Assembly (NCBI RefSeq): GCF_007746075.1 | Contig: NZ_CP036339.1 | Span: 5,919,786-5,983,785, forward strand | Origin: Lacipirellula limnantheis | GTDB lineage: Bacteria > Planctomycetota > Planctomycetia > Pirellulales > Lacipirellulaceae | Reading direction: 5' to 3' | DNA: 64,000 nt | Shown: positions 26,932 to 35,975 of the stretch, piece by piece | How the letters are laid out: each line of letters opens with the position of its first letter | Numbering within the stretch: the stretch's first letter is position 1 | Position numbers and translations under genes: made by a program | Notes under the pieces: generated by a model | Told to the model about the DNA's origin: nothing | The model's input: only the letters and a program-made list of their open reading frames with translations | Databases searched by the model: none

Positions 26932-28722
26932 AATGAAATCATCCGCCCAAGCCGGCAGCGCACACTCAAACCGCACCCGCTCCCCGCTCAGCGGATGCAC
27001 AAACGCAATCTCCCGCGCATGCAAACAAAGCGGTGCGTCATCCACTTCATGCGTCTGCGTCTCCCCCAGCCGCCCCGCCGGCAAATACGCCTGCTCCCCG
27101 ACAATCGGCCACCCCAGATGCCACAAGTGGACCCGAATCTGATTCGTCCGCCCCGTCACCGGCGTCGCCTCAACGAGCGTCGTCCGATCCTCTAGTCGCC
27201 GCAGCACGCGAAACGTCGTCAGCGCCGCCTGTCCCTGCTCGTCAACGGCCCGGGCGCCTAAATCAGTCGTCGCCTCCCCAATCGGCGCATCGCAAACAAA
27301 CTCATCCGCCGCCGGCACGCCCTGAATTCGTGCCACATAACGCTTCTGGACGCCCCCTGCCGCAAACTGCGCCTGCAGCTGCCGCGCAAACTCCCGCGTC
27401 CGCGCCAACACCACCGCCCCCGTCGTGTTCGCATCGAGCCGATGCACCGGTCGCAACTTCTGCGGGTGATACACCTCGTTCAGAATCGACTGCAGCGTAT
27501 TCCGATTGAACCGCCCCGAAGGATGGAGCGGCAACGGCGCCGGCTTGCCGATCACCACGATCGCCGCATCCTCGTACAGCACGCGTATGTCGGCATTCAC
27601 CGCCGGCTCGCTCATCGCCGGCATTCGATTGAGATACCGCTCCCCCGCGCGCACCACCCGCTCCGCCGCTGCCGGCCGCCGCGCGTCATCCACGATCAGC
27701 CCGCTCGCGAACCGCTCTTCCCAATACTCGCGCGCGAGGTGCGGAAACACGCCGCACAGCATGTCGAGCAACCGCGCCCCGTCGTACTTTGCCGAGATGC
27801 TGAGCGGTCGATAGTTGTCGTACGGCTCGCTCCCGGGCAACGGCGTCGTCGCCCGCGCGATCGCCGCCTCGCGTTCTGCAATGGTCCGATCAAGCTGCTC
27901 CGCCACCGTCAGAAAACAGTACGGGCACGAACGCTCCGGCACATACCGCGGATCCTGCTGATCCGCGAGCGTCAACGGCGCCAAGCACCGATAGCACTGC
28001 GCGTTCTCCGACTCGGCCAAACTCGCATCGACGCCAACTCGTTGATCGAACACAAAACATTCGCCGTCGTAGTGCTCCCCGCCGCACTCTTCGAAGTACT
28101 TGAGAATCCCCCCGTCGAGCTGAAAGATCTGCTCGAACCCCTCGCGCTCCATGTACGGCCCCGCCTTCTCGCAGCGAATCCCGCCGGTGCAAAACATCAC
28201 GATCGGCTGCCGCTTCAGCTCCGCCGGCAGCTCCGCCACCGCCGCCGGGAACTCGCGAAAGTGATCGATCCCCAGCGTCTTCGCTCCGCGAAACGTCCCG
28301 ATCCGCACCTCGTAATCATTCCGCGTATCCAGCAGCGTCACCGGCCGCCCTTCGTCGAGCCACTGCTTCAATTCCTGCGCCGCAAGCTTCGGCGAGGTCC
28401 GCGTCGCTGGATCAATCCCCGGCACGCCGAACGCAATAATCTCCCGCTTAATCCGCACCAGCATCCGCCGAAACGGCTGCGCGTCGCTGTAGCTCACCTT
28501 CGGCGTGAATTCACCCAGCCCCGGCCACGACCGCAACTCCGCGACGAGCCCCTCAACTCCCGCATCGTCCCCCGCGACAAACAGGTTGATCCCCTCCGTG
28601 CTCAGTAGAATCGTGCCGCGTAGCCCCCACTCCTTACACTGCCGCAGTAGTCCCTCGCGCAGCGGCTTGAGCTCGGCAAGCGGCGTGAACTGATACCCGG
28701 CAATATTCGTGACCTGCGACAT
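26905..28722 (-). CDS. TrhO (rhodanese-type tRNA U34 hydroxylase) fused to RluA-family pseudouridine synthase
   Basis: A 605-aa two-enzyme fusion. Residues 1-270 are TrhO/UPF0176: acylphosphatase-like N-terminus (TILLSTEGINLFVAG), rhodanese with the catalytic CTGGIRCEKAG (C178, C184), then a Zn-binding CYRC/CPYC block (243-269). TrhO makes 5-hydroxyuridine at tRNA position 34. A linker with an S4-like segment (338-370) leads to an RluA-type synthase with HRLDANTTG, catalytic D430, which isomerises uridine in tRNA or rRNA. The last residues (ISAPGSARG) come from a family A repeat. Start ATG at 28722. Both halves look intact. Confidence 0.92.
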   Translation of the reverse strand: MSQVTNIAGYQFTPLAELKPLREGLLRQCKEWGLRGTILLSTEGINLFVAGDDAGVEGLVAELRSWPGLGEFTPKVSYSDAQPFRRMLVRIKREIIAFGVPGIDPATRTSPKLAAQELKQWLDEGRPVTLLDTRNDYEVRIGTFRGAKTLGIDHFREFPAAVAELPAELKRQPIVMFCTGGIRCEKAGPYMEREGFEQIFQLDGGILKYFEECGGEHYDGECFVFDQRVGVDASLAESENAQCYRCLAPLTLADQQDPRYVPERSCPYCFLTVAEQLDRTIAEREAAIARATTPLPGSEPYDNYRPLSISAKYDGARLLDMLCGVFPHLAREYWEERFASGLIVDDARRPAAAERVVRAGERYLNRMPAMSEPAVNADIRVLYEDAAIVVIGKPAPLPLHPSGRFNRNTLQSILNEVYHPQKLRPVHRLDANTTGAVVLARTREFARQLQAQFAAGGVQKRYVARIQGVPAADEFVCDAPIGEATTDLGARAVDEQGQAALTTFRVLRRLEDRTTLVEATPVTGRTNQIRVHLWHLGWPIVGEQAYLPAGRLGETQTHEVDDAPLCLHAREIAFVHPLSGERVRFECALPAWADDFISAPGSARG

Positions 28723-28886
28723 CCCACCCAGGTTAATCGATGCCCGACGCCAACCAAAGGGACCGCATTTCTGCCGTCAGGGAACCCGCAAAGCGATTCA
28801 TTTTGAACTTTGCCGTTCTCTTGCTTTCCGCAGGGCGGCATGCTCGCCCCCGCCTTTAATCGGTGGCTACAATAACCGCATACTCG

Positions 28887-28932
28887 CCTACTCACCTAAA
28901 CACCTACTCACCTAAACACCTACTCACCTAAT
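28887..28932. repeat. Short tandem repeat, 16-bp unit
   Basis: About 2.7 copies of CTACTCACCTAAACAC lie directly upstream of the ChbG-like gene. A similar low-complexity CTTACTTACTCACCCACTCA run is at 38275-38300, before the HNH gene. Confidence 0.7.
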
Positions 28933-28937
28933 CGCCG

Positions 28938-29903
28938 ATGAGCCTCAACTCTCTCTACCAATCACTCCTTACCCTCTCCCTCCTCACCGCGATGGCCGCC
29001 CACACCCACGCCGACGACACCTCGTCTCCCCCCGCCAGCGACTCCGCGAAGCGCTACGTCATCATCCACGCCGACGACGCCGGCATGTCCCACTCCGTCA
29101 ACCGCGCTACCATCGAGTCGATGGAGCAAGGCAACGTCAGCTCCGCCAGCATCATGGTCCCCTGCCCCTGGTTCAAAGAAATCGCCGCCTACGCGAAGGC
29201 TCACCCCGAAAAAGACTTCGGCATCCATCTCACGCTCAACAGCGAGTGGGACAACTACCGCTGGGGCCCCGTCGCCGGCCGCGACAAAGTCCCCAGCCTC
29301 GTCGACCGCGAAGGTTACCTCTGGGACAACGTCGGTGAAGTCGCCGCCAACGCCACCGCCGCAGACGTTGAAACCGAACTCCGCGCCCAAATCCAACGCG
29401 CCCTCGACTTCGGCGTCCCCGTCACCCATCTCGACACCCACATGGGCGCCGTCGTCAGCCGCCCCGACCTGATCGTCGTCTACGTCAAGCTCGGCATCGA
29501 GTTCAACGTCCCCGTCTTCTTCCTCCGCGATCTCGGCGGCGCCGTCCCCGACGAAGCCATCCGCGCCCGCGGACTGCAGCTCATCAAGACGCTCGAAGAA
29601 CACGACCTCCCCGTCCTCGATGCGATGACTCAGCTCTACGACCACGGCACGCTGGAAGAAAAGAAGGCCCGCTACCTCAAAGCCATCGCCGACACCGGCC
29701 CCGGCGTCCGCTACGTCATCCTCCACTGCGGCTACGACGACGCCGAACTGCAGGCCATCACCAGCAGCAGCAAGATCCGCAATACCGACCGCGAGGTCTT
29801 TACCGATCCCGAGTTCATCGCCGCGGTGAAGCAGACCGGCGTGGAGATCGTCACTTGGAAGCAGGTGCGAGAATTAGAATCCCAGACGCCACAGGCCGAA
29901 TAA
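28938..29903 (+). CDS. Secreted ChbG/HpnK (YdjC-like) carbohydrate deacetylase
   Basis: This 321-aa protein has a signal peptide (LYQSLLTLSLLTAMAAHTHA) followed by YVIIHADDAGMSHSVN, the metal-binding Asp-Asp signature of the YdjC/ChbG superfamily, and HLDTHMGAVV near residue 165. ChbG removes an acetyl group from chitobiose-type oligosaccharides. A secreted version suggests work on exogenous amino-sugar glycans. It ends 39 bases before the convergent GlpA-like fusion gene. Codon use is strongly C-ending. The substrate in this organism is unknown. Confidence 0.92.
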   Translation: MSLNSLYQSLLTLSLLTAMAAHTHADDTSSPPASDSAKRYVIIHADDAGMSHSVNRATIESMEQGNVSSASIMVPCPWFKEIAAYAKAHPEKDFGIHLTLNSEWDNYRWGPVAGRDKVPSLVDREGYLWDNVGEVAANATAADVETELRAQIQRALDFGVPVTHLDTHMGAVVSRPDLIVVYVKLGIEFNVPVFFLRDLGGAVPDEAIRARGLQLIKTLEEHDLPVLDAMTQLYDHGTLEEKKARYLKAIADTGPGVRYVILHCGYDDAELQAITSSSKIRNTDREVFTDPEFIAAVKQTGVEIVTWKQVRELESQTPQAE

Positions 29904-29942
29904 GTCCAGCTGTCGCGGCCATCGCCGTCTTTCGCCCCACGC

Positions 29943-32519
29943 TCAACTCGACGCGTGGAGAAGATACTTCACCACGCTCGTCGCGGCGCGTCGACCATCG
30001 CGGTAGCACCAATCGGCGCCATGGAAGCCGCCAATTTCCGCCCCCGCCACAAACCATCCTGCATTCGAGAGTTGATGAGTTCCGCAACGCCGCGGAATTC
30101 GCGTCGTACTGTCGATCTCCAGGCCGGCCGCCGCGATCAATTCGCTGTTGGGCAGCAGTTCGCCCGCAAATACAATCCCATCGCACGCGGCGCGCCGCTG
30201 ATCAAGCCACACCGCCTCCGTCGACGTCGGCCGATCGATCGTCGCTGCCTCGGTGGCGCCAAACCACCGGGGCCGCGTCCAGCGTCGAAAGTACAGCCGC
30301 TCCGCCCGCCCCGCCGCCGGCTGGGCGCGACGATCGGTCATCACTGCATCGCCGGCGCCAGCCGCTCGCAATTTTGCCGCCGCCGAGTAGGCGACCAGAT
30401 CTGACCCAATAATCGCCGGCTGCCGCATCGGCAGCGCGTGGGCCCCGTCAATCAGCTGCAGCAACTGCATCGTGAAGAACTGCCGCGCGGGTCGTTGACC
30501 GAAGATCCATCCCCGCTCGCTGCGCGATTTCTCGCGGGCGCCGCAAGCGAACAGCACCGCGTCGGCCGTCGCCGCGACGTTGCCCAGTCGAGGACTCACC
30601 AGGCGAAGCCGCTTCGACTCGCGCTCGACGTCGATTACTTGACACTCCAGCTGCAACTCGACGGCCGCCCGTTCAAACTCCGCTCGCCAGCGCGCGACGA
30701 TCTGCTCTCCGAACAGCACCCGGCCGCGGTTCCACTGCACGAACGTGGGGACGCTGCCCGCTTTGACTTCGTAGTGCGCAGCCACCCCGCCGATGCCCGC
30801 GGCGCGGTCCACGATCAACACCGGCGAGATTCCCCGCCGCGACAACTCAATCGCCGCCCCCAAGCCCGCCGGGCCCGCTCCCACGACAATCACGCGATAA
30901 TGAGGCCGCAGCGTTGATTGTTGGAGTGCCTCGTCCCGAATCTGAACAATTGGCGGCGGCGGCGCGCCATCGCCCGGCGCAATAAACTCCGTGCCCGGCC
31001 CGCGCTTGGTCACCGCCGCCAACGGTATCTGAAAATGCCGGGCGATCATCTCCGCCGTCGGTACGCAGCAGTTGAACCCTTGGCACCGTCCCATCAGCAC
31101 GCGCGTTCGTCGCTTCAGTCCATCCAGCGTCGCCGCCCCGGGCGAGGCCTCAATCGCATCCTGCAGTTCTCCGGCGGAGATGTTCTCGCACGAACAAACA
31201 ATCCGGCCATAGTCGGGCCGCGCCGCCAGTCGAGCAGCATCCTCAAAGGGACGCCGCCACCAACCTGGCCAGCGTGACTCCGGCCGGCTGTCCGTCGCCT
31301 GCTCGTTCCGCACGAGCGTCAATCCGCACTGCTCGACCATCTGCTGAACAACGTACTGCGCCGTTGAAATCGACGCCGTCAATCCGGTCGAGCGTATCCC
31401 AGCCAACGTCACGATGCCCGGTCGGCCGTCGTTAAAGCGCATCCAGTAGCTTCCCTGCGCGCAGTTGCAGCGCAGCCCCGCGTACGTCGCAATCACCGGC
31501 TGCTCGGCCAGCGCCGGGCACATCTGCACGGCGCTCTGCTGCACCGCCGCCAACCCCTCGGGCGTCGTGCCAGTTGCGTCGATCTGGTCCGGCGGCAAGT
31601 CCTCGGCTGTGGGCCCCGCGATCAGATTACCAAACACCGTCGGCGCAATGAGCATCCCCTTGGTCTGCTTCGTCGGAATCGGCAGCAAGATCCTTTCCAC
31701 CAACTGCCGACACTGCCGATCGTAGATCGCGAACTGGCCGCGTCGTGGGTTCAGCTCCATCGGCGCGCCGCCATAATGATCCACCAGCTTGCGACTGCCG
31801 AACCCCGACGCATTAATCACCAGCCGCGTCCGCAATTCGATCCCGCCGCTGCCGCGCACCGCGTGCAGGCCGTCGTCCGTGCCGCCAATGCCGGTCACCT
31901 CCCACCCCAGCACCATGTCGACGCCGTTTCGCCTGGCCACTTCGGCGTAGGCGACGCTCGTCGTGAACGGATCGACAATGCTCTCCCGCGGAATCACCAG
32001 CCCGCCCCGCACCGCCGTCGACAGCTGCGGCTCCAGCTGCCGCGCCCTCGCGGCCGAAACCAATTCCACGTCGTCCACGCCGTTGGCCAGCGCCTTCTCG
32101 CGCAGCGCCGGCAACTGCGCCTGCTGCTCCTCATTCAACGCAATCATCAGCGCCGACACCGGCATGAACGGAATCTTCAGCCGCGCGGCCAGCTCCGGCC
32201 ACTGCCGCGAAGCCGCCGTCACGAGCTGCGACTCCAGCGAACCCGGCTCCGCGTCGAAACCGGTGTGAATGATCGCGCTATTCCCCTTGCTCGTCCCTTC
32301 GCCGACGTCCAGCGCCCGATCGATCAGCGCCACGCGCAACCGATACTGCGACAATTCGTACGCCAGCGCACAACCAATCACGCCGGCGCCGATAATCGCC
32401 ACGTCATACGGCCCCGCCGCCGCCAGGCGCGCCGCATTCAGCCGGTGGTCCGCAGCGCAGCCCACGCCCGGCCAATCGAGCCACACAATCCCCTGCGACG
32501 CGTGCGAAGCGTCATTCAT
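29943..32519 (-). CDS. Glycerol-3-phosphate dehydrogenase (GlpA-like) fused to a second FAD oxidoreductase
   Basis: An 858-aa fusion. Residues 35-400 are a DAO-type FAD enzyme with VAIIGAGVIGCALAYELSQY, like GlpA/LhgO. Then a BFD-like iron-sulfur segment follows (IVCSCENISAGELQ ... CQGFNCC, about 435-490). Residues 540-850 form a second FAD/NAD(P)-binding oxidoreductase (VIVVGAGPAGLGAAIELSRR). In many anaerobes these are two adjacent genes next to glpK. Here glpK lies 54 bases upstream in the same direction, so the role is oxidation of glycerol 3-phosphate to dihydroxyacetone phosphate with electron transfer to the second module. No membrane helix is seen. Confidence 0.88.
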   Translation of the reverse strand: MNDASHASQGIVWLDWPGVGCAADHRLNAARLAAAGPYDVAIIGAGVIGCALAYELSQYRLRVALIDRALDVGEGTSKGNSAIIHTGFDAEPGSLESQLVTAASRQWPELAARLKIPFMPVSALMIALNEEQQAQLPALREKALANGVDDVELVSAARARQLEPQLSTAVRGGLVIPRESIVDPFTTSVAYAEVARRNGVDMVLGWEVTGIGGTDDGLHAVRGSGGIELRTRLVINASGFGSRKLVDHYGGAPMELNPRRGQFAIYDRQCRQLVERILLPIPTKQTKGMLIAPTVFGNLIAGPTAEDLPPDQIDATGTTPEGLAAVQQSAVQMCPALAEQPVIATYAGLRCNCAQGSYWMRFNDGRPGIVTLAGIRSTGLTASISTAQYVVQQMVEQCGLTLVRNEQATDSRPESRWPGWWRRPFEDAARLAARPDYGRIVCSCENISAGELQDAIEASPGAATLDGLKRRTRVLMGRCQGFNCCVPTAEMIARHFQIPLAAVTKRGPGTEFIAPGDGAPPPPIVQIRDEALQQSTLRPHYRVIVVGAGPAGLGAAIELSRRGISPVLIVDRAAGIGGVAAHYEVKAGSVPTFVQWNRGRVLFGEQIVARWRAEFERAAVELQLECQVIDVERESKRLRLVSPRLGNVAATADAVLFACGAREKSRSERGWIFGQRPARQFFTMQLLQLIDGAHALPMRQPAIIGSDLVAYSAAAKLRAAGAGDAVMTDRRAQPAAGRAERLYFRRWTRPRWFGATEAATIDRPTSTEAVWLDQRRAACDGIVFAGELLPNSELIAAAGLEIDSTTRIPRRCGTHQLSNAGWFVAGAEIGGFHGADWCYRDGRRAATSVVKYLLHASS

Positions 32520-32573
32520 CGCGTTGCTCCGTCGAGTGATTCCGCCATCCGCCCGGCGTCGCCGACGCGCCTC

Positions 32574-34094
32574 CTAGCTCTCGAACCCGCCGGCGTCGCC
32601 CAGCGCGATCACCGCATCGCAAGCCTGTTGCCACTTCTCAAACCGCGCCACATAGCCGTCGTGCGCCGCCGCCCGCGGTTCGAACAGCGTCACCTCGTCG
32701 CTCGGCGGAGCCGGCAAGCCGTCGCTGCGCCACAGTCCGCAGCCGATCCCTGCCAGGTAACCCGCCCCCAGCGCCGTCGCCTCCGGCATCTCGCGCCGCC
32801 GCAGGCCGACGCCCAACATATCGGCCTGCATTTGCATGAGTAGGTCGGAACGCGTCAATCCTCCGTCAACATCGATCCGCTCCAGCGGCACCCCCGCCGC
32901 CGACATCCGCTCGACAATCTCCTTCACGCTGAAACCAATCGCCTCCAGCGCCGCCCGCGCGAGCATCCGCCGATCGGTCCCCTGATCCATCCCCAGCCAG
33001 CACGCCCGCGCCCGGCTCGCCCACCGCGGGGCCCCCAGCCCGCTGAACGCCGGCACCAGCATCACCCCGCCCGGCGTCTCGACCTCGCCTGCCAGCCGCG
33101 ACGCGTCCGCCGCGTCGGCCGCCAATCCCAACGTGCAAAGCCACTCCACCAACGACCCCGCGCTGTAGACGCCGCCGTCAAACACATAGCACGGCGGCTC
33201 CGCCCCCAGGCGCCAACCGACGCTCGTTAACAACCCCTCCGCGCGCCGCTGGCCGTCGGCGCCCGCATTGGCCAACACGAAGCACCCCGTCCCGTAGGTG
33301 ATCTTCGCCTGGCCCGCGCGCGTCGCCCCCTGCCCAAACAGCGCCGCCTGCTGATCGACGCACAACCCCGCGATCGGAATTTCACGCCCGAACCACCTCG
33401 CCTCGGTCGCGCCAATCACTTCGGCATTCCCCGCCACCGAGGGCAACGCCGCTTCGTCTAGCCCGCACGCCTCCAGCAGCCGCCCGCTCCACCGCTGGGC
33501 GGTCAAATCATACAACATCGTCCGCGACGCCGTCGCGCCGTCGGTCGCAAAATTCCGCCCCCCCGTCAGTTGCCACAGCAACCAGGCGTCGCTCGTCCCA
33601 TAGCGCAACCGGCCGGCCGCGCGCAGCTCGCGCGCCTCCGGCACATGCCGCAGCAACCACGCGAGCTTCGCCGCCGTGAAATAAGCGTCCAGCCGCAACC
33701 CGGTCACGGCGACAACCTCGTCCGCCAGCCCGGCGGCGCGCCACTCGTCAATCAGCTCTTCGCCGCGCCGGTCCTGCCAAGATATCGCCCCGCCAATCGG
33801 CCGGCCGGTCCGCGCATCGAACGCGATGCAAGTCTCCCCTTGATTGGCCATCCCGATGGCCGCCACGTCGCCGCCAGTAATCCCCGCCAGTCGCAACGCC
33901 TCGGCAGCGCTCTGCTCGACCGACGCCAAGAGCTGCGCCGGATCAAACTCCACCCAACCGGGCCGCGGATAGGCCGCATCGACGCGCCGCGCCGCCGCCC
34001 CCGCGCCGCACACCCGTCCCGCCGCATTGAGCAAGATCGACTTCGTCGAAGTCGTTCCCTGGTCAATCGCCAAGATAAACGGCCCCGCGCTCAA
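32574..34094 (-). CDS. glpK: Glycerol kinase
   Basis: A 506-aa FGGY-family kinase close to the usual GlpK length. It shows LAIDQGTTSTKSILLN at the ATP site, IGMANQGETCIAFDARTGRP, ATDGATASRTMLYD and ITYGTGCFVLANAG, all in GlpK order. It phosphorylates glycerol at the expense of ATP. It is the first gene of a two-gene operon with the fused GlpA-like oxidoreductase. The canonical NQRET is NQGET here, so activity or substrate could differ slightly. A distant relative such as another polyol kinase cannot be fully excluded, but the neighbour supports glycerol. Confidence 0.9.
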   Translation of the reverse strand: MSAGPFILAIDQGTTSTKSILLNAAGRVCGAGAAARRVDAAYPRPGWVEFDPAQLLASVEQSAAEALRLAGITGGDVAAIGMANQGETCIAFDARTGRPIGGAISWQDRRGEELIDEWRAAGLADEVVAVTGLRLDAYFTAAKLAWLLRHVPEARELRAAGRLRYGTSDAWLLWQLTGGRNFATDGATASRTMLYDLTAQRWSGRLLEACGLDEAALPSVAGNAEVIGATEARWFGREIPIAGLCVDQQAALFGQGATRAGQAKITYGTGCFVLANAGADGQRRAEGLLTSVGWRLGAEPPCYVFDGGVYSAGSLVEWLCTLGLAADAADASRLAGEVETPGGVMLVPAFSGLGAPRWASRARACWLGMDQGTDRRMLARAALEAIGFSVKEIVERMSAAGVPLERIDVDGGLTRSDLLMQMQADMLGVGLRRREMPEATALGAGYLAGIGCGLWRSDGLPAPPSDEVTLFEPRAAAHDGYVARFEKWQQACDAVIALGDAGGFES

Positions 34095-34216
34095 CGCCCT
34101 TTCCTCCCGAGCAAGTCAACGCCCCACTGCAGCAGCACCCCGCACCAACAGCGCCCGCCGTCAAACCCCATAGGGTAACGCCCTAGCATAACGCCCCGCG
34201 CGCCAAAAAATCCTTG

Positions 34217-34250
34217 CTCCCCTCTCCCACCGGAATAGGGGGCCGGGGGT
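34217..34250. repeat. CCCCTCTCCC...GGGGGCCGGGGGTG-type short palindrome
   Basis: The arms CCCCTCTCCC and TAGGGGGCCGGGGG pair imperfectly. Similar elements lie at 34355-34376 and 34717-34753, so three copies surround the broken DUF559 gene. Confidence 0.6.
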
Positions 34251-34354
34251 GCGCTGAACGCTGATCCAGGCCAACACAGACAAGTCGGGCGAGAGTACAA
34301 CTAAAAACCAAGCCTCCCCCCCGGCGATAACAAACTGAAACTCTCATCCCCAGA

Positions 34355-34376
34355 CCTTCTCCCCTCGGGGAGAAGG
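34355..34376. repeat. Short perfect hairpin CCTTCTCCCC/GGGGAGAAGG
   Basis: A 10-bp stem with a 2-base loop, just before the DUF559 remnant; same theme as 34217-34250. Confidence 0.6.
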
Positions 34377-34399
34377 GAGCCGGAAATTCGGTGTCGTCC

Positions 34400-34703
34400 A
34401 TGAGTCGCGAAGACCCAATCGAGTTCGCCCGCCGTTTGCGAAAGTCCGCCACCAGCCCCGAAAGCTACCTCTGGCAACTCCTCCGCAACCGCCAGCGCCG
34501 CGGCATGAAGTTAACTCGACGGCACGCCCCACCACACCACAGAGGGAAGACAGGAAGACGAGGCCCGCGATGCCTGGATGCGCTCTCAAGGAATCGAAGT
34601 CCTCCGCTTCGCCGGCTGGCAAGCCGAGAACGACGCCCATCATGTCCTGGAAATCATCGACGCGATGCTGCAACAGCGCTGCCCCCATCCCAAACCACGC
34701 TAA
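34400..34703 (+). pseudogene. DUF559 endonuclease-domain protein, internally deleted and frameshifted
   Basis: The N-terminal piece (ARRLRKSATSPESYLWQLLR NRQ...) matches the start of DUF559 proteins. The frame then runs into unrelated sequence. In another frame at about 34558-34703 the family's C-terminus appears (EDEARDAWMRSQGIEVLRFA, then GWQAENDAHHVLEII). Roughly 50 residues including the catalytic core are missing. DUF559 is in the Vsr-like PD-(D/E)XK group. The gene is dead, and lies between copies of the GGGGAGAGG repeats. Confidence 0.8.
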
Positions 34704-35507
34704 CAAATCAATTCGTCCTCACCTCTCCCGCCCGGAGAGGGGCCGGGTGTGAGTGAACGCCTTAACTTTGCAAAGAATATTTGCTTACCCCGGAACCGAT
34801 CCAGGCGAAATTGCTGGAGGCAATCCGTGAAACGCCCACACTTGATTTCCGTCGATGAGATGCGCGCCGCCGGGGCGCTCGACGTCCCACCGGCATGGCG
34901 CAAGTCGTTGGGCAGCCAGGTCGAGCGCGATCTCTTTTTCGCTGTCGTCGCCTCTGTCGCCCGCGCCACTTCCGGCGCTATCTCCATGTGCGCTGCAAGT
35001 GGTTGACGCCGCAAAACTTACGATTTCTGTCGCCCAAACGCGCGTTTCGCGACGATTGTCGCTGCGCGCTCCGCGCGCCATTTTGTCGCCCCTGGAGCTC
35101 TGTCGCCGCCGCCGCACCCGAGACTATCGTGGAGCGGGCCGTAAACTATTGTTTCCAAAAGACTTACAATTTGTGTCGCCAAAAACGCATGCCGCGATAC
35201 AGCTCCCCCGCGACGGCGTCCGCCAGCCGAAAAATCACTCCAAATCCTTACAGCAAAACACGTTAGGCCTGATGGCTTTCCGCAGGGTCAGTCACGCGCT
35301 CCGGAGCGTGGCCAGCGGGGCCTGCACAGCGATGAAGGCAAGGCGTGCGACAATGGCGAGATGCGAGCTCGTGATTGATTTCACGAACGACGATTTGCTG
35401 GATTTTAAGATTTGATGCGTGAACCTTGCAGAGATTCCGAGATCTATCCATGTAGCCCGCGACGAACACGTGAGTGCGGGTGAGATTTGAGATGAGTCGC
35501 GTGTGAT
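34704..35507. other. Long stretch without a confident gene, ahead of the tRNA array
   Basis: At 34717-34753 is a CCTCTCCCG/CGGAGAGGG palindrome. A GTG-initiated 59-codon frame at 34827-35006 follows GGAGG but has no recognisable family. At 35013-35040 and 35157-35187 is an imperfect direct repeat (ACTTACGATTTCTGTCGCC versus ACTTACAATTTGTGTCGCC). This region could hold the promoter for the array. I see no other gene. Confidence 0.5.
34827..35006 (+). CDS. Possible small protein, unknown
   Basis: A 59-aa frame from a GTG start with GGAGG 6 bases upstream (MKRPHLISVDEMRAAGALDV ... ending CAASG). It is not recognised as any family. The ribosome site is the only support; it could be chance. It is read towards the tRNA array. 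Confidence 0.3.
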   Translation: MKRPHLISVDEMRAAGALDVPPAWRKSLGSQVERDLFFAVVASVARATSGAISMCAASG

Positions 35508-35528
35508 TTCCAGTTCGGAGAACGAACC

Positions 35529-35648
35529 ATGTTACGGCCGAGTTTCATCGAATCATGGCTCGCGGCGAATATCGCCGGGTGGTCGTTTGCGCCGAGCGCG
35601 AACGATCAACCCAGCTACGCGGCCGCCGGCATGCAGCGGCGCAGATGA
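35529..35648 (+). CDS. Possible 39-aa leader peptide before the tRNA array
   Basis: The frame starts MLRPSFIESWLAANIAGWSF and ends with a basic RRR. GGAG lies about 10 bases upstream. A strong intrinsic terminator follows 33 bases after the stop, then the first tRNA. A short peptide followed by a terminator recalls leader-attenuator layouts, but there is no run of regulatory codons, so this is only a possibility. Confidence 0.35.
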   Translation: MLRPSFIESWLAANIAGWSFAPSANDQPSYAAAGMQRRR

Positions 35649-35680
35649 CGCTTGGCCGAACTCTTTGATGAGCCACTAGG

Positions 35681-35711
35681 CCCGGTGTCGCAGCGACATC
35701 GGGCCTTTTTC
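35681..35711 (+). terminator. Strong intrinsic terminator before the tRNA array
   Basis: The arms GGCCCGGTGTCGC and CGACATCGGGCC form a 12-bp stem with one G-T pair, followed by TTTTT. It ends transcription from upstream, or acts as an attenuator, 44 bases ahead of the first tRNA gene. Confidence 0.85.
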
Positions 35712-35754
35712 GTTGGCGCCTGCCGATCGAAGAGGCCGACCCGCCAGGATGTTT

Positions 35755-35826
35755 GGGCTGGTAGCTGAGACGGTCTAGCGGCGGTCTGAAGAACCGCAGA
35801 CGAGGATTCGAGCGCCTCCCGGCCCA
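35755..35826 (+). tRNA. tRNA-Phe (GAA)
   Basis: Acceptor GGGCTGG/CCGGCCC, anticodon arm GCGGT-CTGAAGA-ACCGC, T-loop TTCGAGC, discriminator A followed by CTC, so CCA is not encoded. The usual G53-C61 pair is A-G here. First gene of the array. Confidence 0.85.
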
Positions 35827-35890
35827 CTCTGCGCTTACGGTGCGCGCAGACGCAAACAGAGACAGAGGAGAAGAGAGCAAAGACTGACGC

Positions 35891-35966
35891 GCCCTGTTCG
35901 TCTATTGGTTTGAGGATGGCGGCCTTTCAAGCCGCAGAGGGCGGGTTCGAATCCCCCACAGGGGCA
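35891..35966 (+). tRNA. tRNA-Glu (TTC)
   Basis: Anticodon arm GCGGC-CTTTCAA-GCCGC and T-loop TTCGAAT. The 3' acceptor strand ACAGGGGC has one extra G compared with 5' GCCCTGT, and T-stem pair 50-64 is C-C, so the acceptor/T region is slightly damaged. Discriminator A then CT. Confidence 0.8.
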
Positions 35967-35975
35967 CTAGCGATG

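Noticed and set aside
28887..28932. Tandem 16-bp units as a possible CRISPR array
   Set aside because: The units are adjacent with no unique spacers and no cas genes nearby; it is a simple tandem repeat.
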